The notes below the pieces were generated by a model, which did no database searches, was not told the origin of the DNA, and saw only the letters and a program-made list of their open reading frames with translations. A stretch of 64,000 nt of DNA. Origin: Planctomycetaceae bacterium (GTDB lineage Bacteria > Planctomycetota > Phycisphaerae > Phycisphaerales > SM1A02). The number at the start of each line of letters is the position of its first letter. Positions within the stretch are counted from its first letter, which is position 1. Positions 17,375-25,757 of the stretch are shown here, one piece after another. Location of the stretch: the NCBI GenBank assembly GCA_947490615.1, contig CANLHK010000007.1, forward strand, positions 1 to 64,000, in the 5' to 3' direction. The position numbers were made by a program, and so were the translations under genes.

Positions 17375-19231
17375 TCATCCCTTGATCGAGACCGAACGGT
17401 TCAGCGAAGTTCGAAGCATCTCTTGAACGGTGCGCGCCGAAACAGGCTTGGCGAGGAGTCGCGTGCCCGAGGGGTATTCGTTGGGATCGGCGCTCGCGCT
17501 CAGGATCACGAGGTTGGTTCCTGGCGCGATGTCGTGAAACTCGAGACCTGAACCATCAGGAAGTTTGCGCTCACTGATGATCAGATCGGGTCGGCGCTGC
17601 GAGATCGACTGACGCGCCTCGGCGATGCTCTTCACCACGAGCGCTTCGACGCCGCACTTGCGCAGCAGTGGAACGAGGTGCTTGGCGGTGTCAGGCGCAG
17701 CGTCCACGACGAGCGCATGATGAGGCTGCGCCGCCGACGGCGCTGACTTGGCGCTGTGTGCGTGTGCATGGCCGTGGCCATGCGTAGAAGCATGTGTCGA
17801 AGCATGTGTCGAAGCATGTGTCGAAGCATGTGCATGGCCATGTGCATGTCCGTGCGCATGTCCATGACCCTTCGCATGCGAAGCGCCGTGGCCATGCGAC
17901 GAAGGTGCGCTTGGCGCGTGATGGCTCGACGGAGCCGCGTTGCCTGCGCTCCCGCGGAAGAACGCACCAAACTCAACGGGCGCAGGAGTCTCCGCGGGCG
18001 GAGTCGCCGGCGCATCCGCAAGCGTCGGTTGCGAGACGGGTGTTGGCTGCGGGATCGGAGTTGGTGTTGGCGCCACAACTGGTGCTGGTGGTGCCACCAC
18101 AACAGGAACGACGGGCGCGACAGGAATCAGAGGCGCCGCAGCAACCACTGGGATCACAATCGGTGCGGACTTCAGTTGCGCTTCGACGCGCATGTCAAAT
18201 CGCTCGGCCACGCGCTCGGCAACGCGTGCGGCCACGCGTTCGGCGACGCGCTCCATGATGCGATCGGAGACGACTTCATCAATCGGCGCAGCGGCGCGCG
18301 GCGCCACGACCTCCATGGTGAAGACCGCTCCGCCGCCCACGCGATTTTCCGCGCGGACATCGCCACCGAGAAGTCTCGCGCAACGACGGACGATGGCCAG
18401 GCCGAGCCCAGCGCCTTCCTTGGCGTAGCGCGCGGTGCGCTTTCCCTGCACGAATGGTTCGAAGATCGAGTCCAGCGCGTCAGGGTCGATGCCAGGACCG
18501 TTGTCGAGCACGCGAAACGAGAGCGTCTCACCGCGACTGCGCGAAACCTCAAGCACGATTGAGCCGTGCTGCGAAAACTTGATCGCGTTGAGTACGAGAT
18601 TGACCAGCGCTTGGCGGATGCGCACGAGATCGGTCTGCACGAAATGCTTGCCGTCGATCCCCGCGCCGACGAGACGCGTCTCCACGACGAGTCCCTTCGC
18701 ATGCGCCTTGGGTGCAACGACTGCGCGCGCGTCGGCGAGAATCTCGCTCACGCGCACGGGCTGCAACTCGACACGCCATTGGCCGCCGTCCGAACGAATG
18801 AGTTCGAAGAGGTCATCAAGCAATCCAAGTCCATGACTGGCGGTACGACGAATCTCTGCGATGCGCTCACTGACAGGAACCGTGCTGTTGCCTTCGCGCA
18901 GTTCGTCGTCGAGGATCTGCAATGCCGCGTCGACCGACACCAGCGGCGTGCGCATGTCATGACCAAGAGCGCGCAGAAAGGTCGCGAGCGTTTCCGTCGC
19001 GCGCTCAGCCTTGGCGCGAGCGAGGTCGAGCTCGTTGGTGCGGAGGTTGAGTTCGGCGCGAGCCTGTTCGAGTTCTCGGACGGTTTGCGTTTGCGCGTCG
19101 AGCATCAGGCTCAGGCGTCCCACAAGGGTGTCGAGTTCTGACGGCGTGATCACAGCCGCGCGCCACGCATCCGACGCGGACTCGATGTGGTGTGGGTGAT
19201 TGCCAGAATGCTTGAACGGCATCGACGACAT
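17375..19231 (-). CDS. Soluble hybrid-type histidine kinase with His-rich linker and degenerate receiver
   Basis: A 618-residue cytoplasmic sensor kinase with no membrane span. In order: a coiled coil (about 45-85), a HisKA dimerisation domain with H-box GHDMRTPLVSV (His91), a HATPase_c domain with N-box NLVLNAIKFS, G1 DNGPGI and G2 GAGLGLAIV, an amphipathic repeat of VAERVA units (325-345), a Pro/Val/Ala-rich stretch (355-420), a region very rich in His (about 446-492, HGHAHGHAH and repeated HAST units) and a receiver-like domain (505-615). In the receiver, Glu554 stands where the phospho-accepting Asp should be (IISERKLPDG), while the conserved Lys595 and Ser578 remain. The receiver may thus be constitutively 'on-like' or structural. 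The His-rich part suggests metal binding. No response regulator gene adjoins. Confidence 0.9.
   Translation of the reverse strand: MSSMPFKHSGNHPHHIESASDAWRAAVITPSELDTLVGRLSLMLDAQTQTVRELEQARAELNLRTNELDLARAKAERATETLATFLRALGHDMRTPLVSVDAALQILDDELREGNSTVPVSERIAEIRRTASHGLGLLDDLFELIRSDGGQWRVELQPVRVSEILADARAVVAPKAHAKGLVVETRLVGAGIDGKHFVQTDLVRIRQALVNLVLNAIKFSQHGSIVLEVSRSRGETLSFRVLDNGPGIDPDALDSIFEPFVQGKRTARYAKEGAGLGLAIVRRCARLLGGDVRAENRVGGGAVFTMEVVAPRAAAPIDEVVSDRIMERVAERVAARVAERVAERFDMRVEAQLKSAPIVIPVVAAAPLIPVAPVVPVVVAPPAPVVAPTPTPIPQPTPVSQPTLADAPATPPAETPAPVEFGAFFRGSAGNAAPSSHHAPSAPSSHGHGASHAKGHGHAHGHAHGHAHASTHASTHASTHASTHGHGHAHAHSAKSAPSAAQPHHALVVDAAPDTAKHLVPLLRKCGVEALVVKSIAEARQSISQRRPDLIISERKLPDGSGLEFHDIAPGTNLVILSASADPNEYPSGTRLLAKPVSARTVQEMLRTSLNRSVSIKG
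17785..17832. repeat. Four tandem 12-bp units encoding HAST repeats
   Basis: Four consecutive 12-base units of the form (T)CGAAGCATGTG (the first with TAG in place of TCG) lie inside the histidine kinase gene and encode the HAST repeats of the His-rich linker. In-frame unit changes here would alter linker length without a frameshift. Confidence 0.85.
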
Positions 19232-19441
19232 GGGCCCTCGCTCCTCATCCCCACGCGCACAGTGCGTTGCGACGCAACGCGACTGTCTCGCGGGGCATCG
19301 TTTGATCGACCCGCGGGACCTCCTGATTCATCGAGACCCGATTTCGGCAGCCCAAATCGCCGCTATTCTCTCGACCCCTCCCGCGGGATCGGCGCAATCG
19401 AACTCCCGATCGCGCCCTGCGGCGAGCCTGAGGGAGTCTCC

Positions 19442-20923
19442 ATGTCCGCGAGCAAGCACTTCGACCTCATCGTCATCGGCGGTGGCCCCGGGGGTTATGT
19501 CGGCGCCATCCGCGCAGCGCAAATGGGACTAAAGGTCCTCTGCATCGAGCGCGGCAAGCTCGGCGGCGTCTGCCTGAACTGGGGCTGCATTCCAACTAAG
19601 GCGCTCCTCCATAACGCGGAGCTCTACATGGAAGCGATCCGCCACGGCAAGGACTGGGGCTTTGAGATTCCTGAAGGCGCCGTGAAGGTCGATTGGGCCA
19701 AGGTCATCGGCCGCAGTCGCAGCATCACCTCGACTCTGAACAACGGCATCGCGTTCCTCTTCAAGAAGAACAAGATCGAACACATGGAAGGCCACGCCAA
19801 GATCGTGAGCGGCAAGACCGCGACGAGTCCTTGCCGCGTGCAGGTTTCCAAGGCCGACGCCGACTACTACCACGGCACGGGTGGCGCCAAGGTCGACGAG
19901 TTCACCGCCACGCGCGTTCTCATCGCCACGGGCGCTGCGCCCAACGAACTTCCCTTTGCCAAGAGCGACGGCAAGTCGATCCTCTCGAGTTACGACGCGC
20001 TCACCATCGCCAAGCAACCGAAGTCGATGGTCATCATCGGTTCCGGCGCCATCGGCATGGAGTTCGCGTACTTCTTCAACGCCTTCGGCACCAAGGTCAC
20101 CGTCGTTGAGATGCTCGACCGCATCCTGCCCAACGAAGATGAAGACATCTCCGCTGCCGCGCTGCGCGCTTTCACCAAGCAGGGCATGGAGTTCAAGGTC
20201 GGCACCATGACCTCGGCCGTCGAGAAGAACGCCAACGGCGTGAAGCTCACCCTCGTGCTCGCTGCCGACAAGAGTAAGACCGAGACCATCGAGGCAGAGT
20301 GCGCCTTGATCGCCATCGGTGTGAAGGGTCGCTTCGAAGGTCTCTGCGACGACTACCTCGGCCTGCGCATCGAGAAGAACCACATCTGGACCGACTACAA
20401 GGACAAGAAGGAGCCGACCTACGCCACTTCGGTTCCTGGCGTCTATGCCATCGGCGACTGCATCGGCGCACCGTGGCTCGCGCACATCGCCAGTGAAGAG
20501 GCGGTCGCCTGCGTCGAGCGGTTCATGGGTCATCACACCCTTGGCGTCGACTACGCGTCGGTCCCCGGTTGCACCTACTGCAACCCGCAGATCGCCTCGG
20601 TCGGCATGACGGAAAAGCAGGCCAAGGAGAAGGGCCTCAAGTACAAGGTCGGCAAGTACGCCTTCAAGGGTCACGGCAAGGCGATCGCCGTCGGCGCGAC
20701 CGAAGGACTGGTCAAGCTCATCGTGAGCGAGCCTTACGGCGAGATCCTCGGCGCGCACATCATCGGTGAAGACGCCAGCGAACTCATCGGTGAGATGGGC
20801 CTCGCCCGCCGCGTCGAAGCGACGATCGAAGATGTCATCTCGACAGTGCACGCGCATCCCACGATGCACGAAGCACTGCACGAAGCAGCACTTGCGACGG
20901 AGAACCGCGCGATCCACGCGTGA
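19442..20923 (+). CDS. lpdA: Dihydrolipoyl dehydrogenase
   Basis: E3 component of 2-oxoacid dehydrogenase or glycine cleavage complexes; it reoxidises dihydrolipoyl groups with FAD and NAD. Visible motifs are the FAD-binding GGGPGGYVGAIRAAQMG, the redox-active disulfide GGVCLNWGCIPTKAL, the NAD-binding GSGAIGMEFAYFF, the second FAD motif VYAIGDCIG and the C-terminal catalytic dyad HAHPTMHEAL. The 493-residue length is normal. The ATG at 19442 follows a GGGAGTCTCC-type leader. No E1 or E2 genes are near, so the enzyme may serve several complexes. It diverges from the histidine kinase across 210 bp. Confidence 0.97.
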   Translation: MSASKHFDLIVIGGGPGGYVGAIRAAQMGLKVLCIERGKLGGVCLNWGCIPTKALLHNAELYMEAIRHGKDWGFEIPEGAVKVDWAKVIGRSRSITSTLNNGIAFLFKKNKIEHMEGHAKIVSGKTATSPCRVQVSKADADYYHGTGGAKVDEFTATRVLIATGAAPNELPFAKSDGKSILSSYDALTIAKQPKSMVIIGSGAIGMEFAYFFNAFGTKVTVVEMLDRILPNEDEDISAAALRAFTKQGMEFKVGTMTSAVEKNANGVKLTLVLAADKSKTETIEAECALIAIGVKGRFEGLCDDYLGLRIEKNHIWTDYKDKKEPTYATSVPGVYAIGDCIGAPWLAHIASEEAVACVERFMGHHTLGVDYASVPGCTYCNPQIASVGMTEKQAKEKGLKYKVGKYAFKGHGKAIAVGATEGLVKLIVSEPYGEILGAHIIGEDASELIGEMGLARRVEATIEDVISTVHAHPTMHEALHEAALATENRAIHA

Positions 20924-21066
20924 GTGCGCTCGGGCGGTGCGTGCGTGAGCTTGCGGTACGAACAACGAATCTGCGGCTGCAGGCGCCACGCATTCCACGA
21001 TGCGTCCGTGGCACGCGTTCTGCTTGACGGCGGCGCTTGGCGCCTGTCGCAAGGAGATTGATTCCC

Positions 21067-22752
21067 ATGGCATTTGGATCTTGCAGCGCGCGCGGGATGT
21101 CACGCATCTGTTCAACACAACTCGTGAGTGTCGTTGTCGCGCTTGGCGGGATGGTGGCGAGTGATGGCGCGATGGCGGATGGAGAGATCGTGTGCTGGGG
21201 CCAGAACACATCGGGCCAGTGCACGCCACCAGCGTGGCTTGGCAAGGTGCGCGCGGTGTGTGGGGGAGAGACACACACGGTTGCGCTGAGGCCGAATGGG
21301 ACGGTGGTGTGTTGGGGAGCAAACGCGTCTGGTCAAACAACGACACCGAGTGGGCTTGATGGTGTGATTGATGTTGCGGCTGGAAGTGCGCACAGCGTCG
21401 CGCTGAAGTCGAGTGGGCAAGTCGTCTGTTGGGGCAGCAACGGAATCGGGCAGTCGAGTGTTCCGCTGAATCTCCCTTCCATCCGAGCCATCGCAGCCGG
21501 CGGAGAAACGACCGTTGCACTCGATGAGACATTCGTCGTCCATCAATGGGGGTTTTTGGAAGCGCAGGGGCAAGGTGTCCCCTCAAACTTGCCCCCGATC
21601 ACGCGCATCGCTGCGGGCGGAGACCACGCGCTGGCACTCAGTTTCAGTGGGCTCGTTTACTGCTGGGGCTGGTGCCAAATCCCATCAAACCTGTCGGGCG
21701 TGCGTGCGATCGCTGCGGGTGGCTCCCATTCCATCGCCTTGACAACTGAGCAGCGGGTGCTTTGCTGGGGGTGGAACGACTTTGGCCAATGCAACGTTCC
21801 AGCCACGCTCTCGGAGGTTGTTGCAATCGCTGGAGGCGTGGCGCACACGGCGGCATTGCGGTCCGATGGAACTGTCGTGGCGTGGGGATACAACAACGCC
21901 GGGCAGTCTTCTCCACCTCCACAGGCAGCGACGCGACAACTCAGTCTTGGACTCTACCACTCGATGACCATCCCCTGCGGAGTCGACATCGACCTCCGAC
22001 AATCGCCCGACCTCGGAAGCATTGGCTTCGGCGCGGGCAAGACCCACACTTTCAATGCGCTGCCGCCCACTTCGAACGGGAACGTCACGCTTGAGGTCAT
22101 CGCTCGCGGCGATCTTGATCTTGCCTCCGAGTACCTGATCGTGACAATCGACGGGCATCTGCCAGGCACGATTCTCTTCTCCACCCTTGGAGCGGCGAGC
22201 GACTGTCCTGTCGAGCCCAACCGCGCCACTATCACGATCAGTGCGAAGAACTACGCAGCGTGGGCGGCGGATGGCACTCTCAATGTGCTGGTCGAGACAT
22301 CGGCCCTTGTCAACGCCGCGCAGTGTGCGACAGGCTCACTGGCCCTTGAGCTTGAGGTCCCCCAGTTCCCAGTCGATTGCAACGGCAATGGATTCGAAGA
22401 TGGATGCGATGTTCGGACGAGAAGCGATCTCTTCGACTGCGACGGCAACGGCGCCGTTGACTCGTGCGAGATCGCCCAAGATCCCGCCCGCGACTGCGAT
22501 GGGAACGGGCGACTCGACTGGTGCGATATCGCGGCAGGCGCCGAAGACGCGGAGAGCAATGGAGTGCTCGACAGCTGCCAATACGCCCGAGGCGACTTCA
22601 ACCTTGACGGCGAAATCAGTGGTCCAGATCTCGCGGTGCTTCTCACCTTGTGGGGTGTTGTGAATCCCCCACAAGCCGACCTCAACCACGACGGCATCGT
22701 CGCTGGCGCGGACCTCGCGATCCTGTTGAGCAGCTGGGGACCTCTGCCCTAA
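21067..22752 (+). CDS. Secreted RCC1-repeat protein with dockerin-like calcium-binding C-terminus
   Basis: A 561-residue exported protein. A signal peptide ends near ASDGAMADGE (about residue 38). Then come six to seven RCC1 (beta-propeller) repeats of the form 'vcWG.N..GQ..vP..l..v.aiaaGg.HtvAL...G', spanning about 40-300. A beta-rich middle follows, then a stretch of DCNGNG/DGCD-type acidic repeats and finally two DxNxDG repeats (GDFNLDGEISGPDL and DLNHDGIVAGADLAILLSSWG). Such endings are common in Phycisphaerales secreted proteins and resemble dockerin type I calcium loops, although cellulosomes are not known in this group. Function unknown. AAGGAG precedes the ATG at 21067. Confidence 0.88.
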   Translation: MAFGSCSARGMSRICSTQLVSVVVALGGMVASDGAMADGEIVCWGQNTSGQCTPPAWLGKVRAVCGGETHTVALRPNGTVVCWGANASGQTTTPSGLDGVIDVAAGSAHSVALKSSGQVVCWGSNGIGQSSVPLNLPSIRAIAAGGETTVALDETFVVHQWGFLEAQGQGVPSNLPPITRIAAGGDHALALSFSGLVYCWGWCQIPSNLSGVRAIAAGGSHSIALTTEQRVLCWGWNDFGQCNVPATLSEVVAIAGGVAHTAALRSDGTVVAWGYNNAGQSSPPPQAATRQLSLGLYHSMTIPCGVDIDLRQSPDLGSIGFGAGKTHTFNALPPTSNGNVTLEVIARGDLDLASEYLIVTIDGHLPGTILFSTLGAASDCPVEPNRATITISAKNYAAWAADGTLNVLVETSALVNAAQCATGSLALELEVPQFPVDCNGNGFEDGCDVRTRSDLFDCDGNGAVDSCEIAQDPARDCDGNGRLDWCDIAAGAEDAESNGVLDSCQYARGDFNLDGEISGPDLAVLLTLWGVVNPPQADLNHDGIVAGADLAILLSSWGPLP

Positions 22753-22927
22753 CGCTTCGCTGCACCGCGCCTCACTATCGCCCCCGCCCGCACAACTCGT
22801 CGTCTGACGGTTCGCGTTCGCTCCTCGCGCCACGCCTTCACCACCTTTGCTGCGCGATACTCTTCGAGTCGCCTCGGTGTCACGCCGATGATGCTCGCAG
22901 CTGAGTTGTCAAGACGCGCACTGCACG

Positions 22928-25033
22928 ATGGACGCCAACGCACACCCATCTTCTCCTTCTCCTGACGACGCCCCGCTTGTGGAGCGCATCGGTCCCTACA
23001 CCATTCGCTCGCGCATCGGTGAGGGTGGGTTTGGTCAGGTCTATCTCGCCGAGCAAGCCAAGCCCGTGCGTCGACTCGTGGCGCTCAAGGTGCTCAAGTC
23101 GGGCAACGACAGTCCGCGCGTGGTCGCGCGCTTTCAGGCCGAGCAACAGGCCTTGGCGCTCATGGATCATCCCAATGTCGCGCATGTCTACACCACGGGT
23201 GTGACGGAGCATGGGCGACCGTACTTTGCGATGGAGTACATCGATGGGCCTTCGATCATCGAGTTCTGTAACGGCGCGCGGCTGACCATCGAGGATCGCA
23301 TTGCGCTGTTCATCGCGGTCTGTGACGGCATCCAGCATGCGCACGCGCGCGGCATCATCCACCGCGACATCAAGCCGACGAACATCGTCATCTCGCTTGG
23401 TGCGACTCCGACCCCCAAGATCATCGATTTCGGTATCGCCAAAGCGATGGACGGGCTCGACAGCGACGATGCGTCCTTGCCCGAGCAGACGCAGACAGGT
23501 CGACTTGTCGGCACACCCACCTACGCAAGCCCCGAGCAAATCCTTGGCTCAGGCGACAGCGTTGATCTGCGCACCGATGTTTATTCGCTTGGCGTCGTGC
23601 TCACCGAACTCCTCGCAGGCGCGCTGCCGCTCGACCTACGCGGCCTGCATGGTGCGATGCTCACGCAGACCGCGACCTACGCCGATCCCACGCTTCCGAG
23701 TGATCTTCCTGCGACGATGCCGCTTGAACGCGCCAACGCCGTGGCCGCGGAGCGCCGCACCACGGTCGCCGCGCTCGAGCGGAAGTTGCGCGGCGACCTT
23801 GATGGCATCGTGCGTAAGGCACTCGAGAAAGAGCCAAGCGATCGCTACGCCAGCGCGATTGAGTTGAGCGCCGATCTCGTGCGCGCGCTGCATCACCAGC
23901 CGATTCGGGCGCGACCCGCAGGCCGCCTCTACCGCGCGCAGAAACTCCTGCGTCGACGCGGCAGGGTGATCGCATTGAGCGCACTCACTGGGTGTGTCGT
24001 ACTCGCGGCAAGCGCGTTTGCCGTGGTCCGCACGCTCGAAGCCGCGCGCGCGCGTAGTGACTCCTACCTCGCACTGAAGCAGCGGGCCGACGCGCAAAGC
24101 GCCACCGTCGACATGCTTGAGCTTCTCGTCGGACTGCTCCGTGACGAGTACACCGAGAGCGCGCCAGGAACGCGTCGCATGGATCTCAAGACGCGGCTTG
24201 AACAGATCTCCGCGCGCAGCTCGGCCCTGGCCATCGACCCGCACCTTGAAGCGGATCTTCGCCTGCATCTTGGTCGCGCGTTCCTCAGTCTGCGCGAGTT
24301 TGATCGTGCCGAAGCGGAGGCGTCGCGTTGTGCGGATCTTGCCAGCCCCACGAGCGCGCAAGACCCGCTCCCCACGCTGCGTGCGCAACTCCTCATGGCT
24401 GCCATCGCACGCGAAGCAGGCGATCTTCAGCGTTCGCGCTCCACGCTTGAGGAACTGCACCTCGGGCTTGAGCGCGTGCACGAATCGAGTGACTCCAGCA
24501 GCGCTGAGTCCATCGAGGTTGCCTCGCTGCATGCCAAGCACGCGCTGGAAGTGGGACTCACCTCCCTCGCGTCCGGCGAGAACGAGCGTGCGCTTGCGGA
24601 CTTCAACGAGTCCATTGATCGCTCACCGCCGCGTTCGATTGGTCACATCGCACTGGTCAATGCCGCACGCGCAGGAAAGATCGACGGACTGCTTGCTCTC
24701 CAACGCGCTCGCGAGGCGGAGTTGCTCGCGCATGAACTGCTCACCGCCCAGACTTCGACGCTTCCCGCGGGGCACCGTTGGATCGCAGCGACACGCAGTG
24801 CGCTCGGCGAAGCGCTCTACCTTCAGGGCCGCGCCGACGCGGCCGAGCCGCTGGTCGCTTCGGCGCACTCGATTCTCAGCACTGCCTTGAGCGCCGAGAG
24901 CTCGCTCGTGCGCGCTTCACGGCGACGGATGGACGAGCTGGCCATGCGGCTCGGTCGCGCGGTCCGCACCGCGCCCGATGTGCCGGAGACGGTGCCTGAG
25001 GTTCGCGCGGCGGATATCGCCAAGCCCAACTGA
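22928..25033 (+). CDS. Membrane-anchored Ser/Thr protein kinase with C-terminal TPR-like region
   Basis: A Hanks-type kinase of 701 residues. The kinase domain (about 20-330) has the glycine loop GEGGFGQVYLA, catalytic Lys54 (VALKVLK), HRDIKPTN with Asp147, the DFG motif IIDFGIAK and GTPTYASPEQ. All catalytic residues are present, so it should be active. A single membrane span (about 347-367) separates it from an outer alpha-helical domain rich in TPR-like repeats (LRLHLGRAFLSLREFDRAEAEA, HALEVGLTSLASGENERALADF, LGEALYLQGRADAAEPLVA). This is the standard planctomycete kinase-TPR type; the substrates are unknown. It stands alone, 175 bp after the RCC1 gene. Confidence 0.92.
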   Translation: MDANAHPSSPSPDDAPLVERIGPYTIRSRIGEGGFGQVYLAEQAKPVRRLVALKVLKSGNDSPRVVARFQAEQQALALMDHPNVAHVYTTGVTEHGRPYFAMEYIDGPSIIEFCNGARLTIEDRIALFIAVCDGIQHAHARGIIHRDIKPTNIVISLGATPTPKIIDFGIAKAMDGLDSDDASLPEQTQTGRLVGTPTYASPEQILGSGDSVDLRTDVYSLGVVLTELLAGALPLDLRGLHGAMLTQTATYADPTLPSDLPATMPLERANAVAAERRTTVAALERKLRGDLDGIVRKALEKEPSDRYASAIELSADLVRALHHQPIRARPAGRLYRAQKLLRRRGRVIALSALTGCVVLAASAFAVVRTLEAARARSDSYLALKQRADAQSATVDMLELLVGLLRDEYTESAPGTRRMDLKTRLEQISARSSALAIDPHLEADLRLHLGRAFLSLREFDRAEAEASRCADLASPTSAQDPLPTLRAQLLMAAIAREAGDLQRSRSTLEELHLGLERVHESSDSSSAESIEVASLHAKHALEVGLTSLASGENERALADFNESIDRSPPRSIGHIALVNAARAGKIDGLLALQRAREAELLAHELLTAQTSTLPAGHRWIAATRSALGEALYLQGRADAAEPLVASAHSILSTALSAESSLVRASRRRMDELAMRLGRAVRTAPDVPETVPEVRAADIAKPN

Positions 25034-25084
25034 TTCGGCCCCGTGACACGGCCTCAGGAACGCAGCCTCAGTAACACTGCGCCG

Positions 25085-25714
25085 CTACTTCACGCGCACG
25101 AACCCTGAGGGCGCGTGCACGCGCATCGCATCAAGGAGTGCGCGCAACTCCAATGGCGCGCCGCGCGTTGGCGACAGTCCGTCACCAAGATCCACATCAA
25201 CACCCACATCGCGACGCCGCGTCACGACCGTTCCTGTGGATGCCGTGTGACCATGGACATGGCCATGCAGATGAAACGCGCCGTTGGGTCGGCCTTGCCA
25301 TTGCTCAATCGGATAGTGAAAGCAGACGACGCGTTCATCGATGCCGCTGAGGCCACGCACCGAGAGCACATCGCTCACGCCTTCAAAGAGGCGGTCGAAC
25401 TCGGGCTCGTCCGCAGGATCATGGTTGCCGCGCACGAGGTACACGCGCTTGCACGCGATGCGCTCGCGCAATGCTGCGGCCTCGCGCACCACGCCGCGAT
25501 CCCACGAGCGCGGCCCGAGAAAGTCGCCGAGATGCAGCAGAATGTCCTTGGGTCCAACCGTGGCATTGATCGCCTCGATGTACGCGTCATCCATCGCAGT
25601 CACATCGGCGAACGGCCGCGCAAAGATGCGCAAGGCCTCCGCATGACCGAAGTGCGTGTCAGCGGTGACGAAGATGCGCCGCGCCGTCGACTGGAGATCC
25701 TTCACGATGGACAT
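25085..25714 (-). CDS. Metallophosphoesterase, small calcineurin-like type
   Basis: A 209-residue two-metal phosphatase. Motifs in order: TADTHFGHAEAL (D-x-H), LHLGDFLG (GD), VRGNHDPADEPEF (GNHD), VCFHYPIEQW and HLHGHVHGHT (GHxH). The 'THFGH...' first motif and short size recall the phage-type/YjbR-adjacent metallophosphatases that act on nucleotides or phosphodiesters; the substrate is not known. The ATG at 25712-25714 gives MSIVKDLQ; a longer frame runs into the divergent fucosidase gene and is rejected. It converges on the kinase gene, 51 bp apart. Confidence 0.88.
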   Translation of the reverse strand: MSIVKDLQSTARRIFVTADTHFGHAEALRIFARPFADVTAMDDAYIEAINATVGPKDILLHLGDFLGPRSWDRGVVREAAALRERIACKRVYLVRGNHDPADEPEFDRLFEGVSDVLSVRGLSGIDERVVCFHYPIEQWQGRPNGAFHLHGHVHGHTASTGTVVTRRRDVGVDVDLGDGLSPTRGAPLELRALLDAMRVHAPSGFVRVK

Positions 25715-25757
25715 GCGGCAACGGTAACGCTTTCGGTGCGCGAGTACCATTCGCTTC

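Noticed and set aside
17785-17832. Short tandem repeat considered as CRISPR or iteron
   Set aside because: Units are 12 bases, without spacers, and in frame within the kinase gene, so they are coding repeats.
19529-21586. Minus-strand frame of 685 residues opposite lpdA
   Set aside because: It is the mirror of the strongly conserved lpdA frame; high GC makes long antisense frames. Composition is not protein-like.
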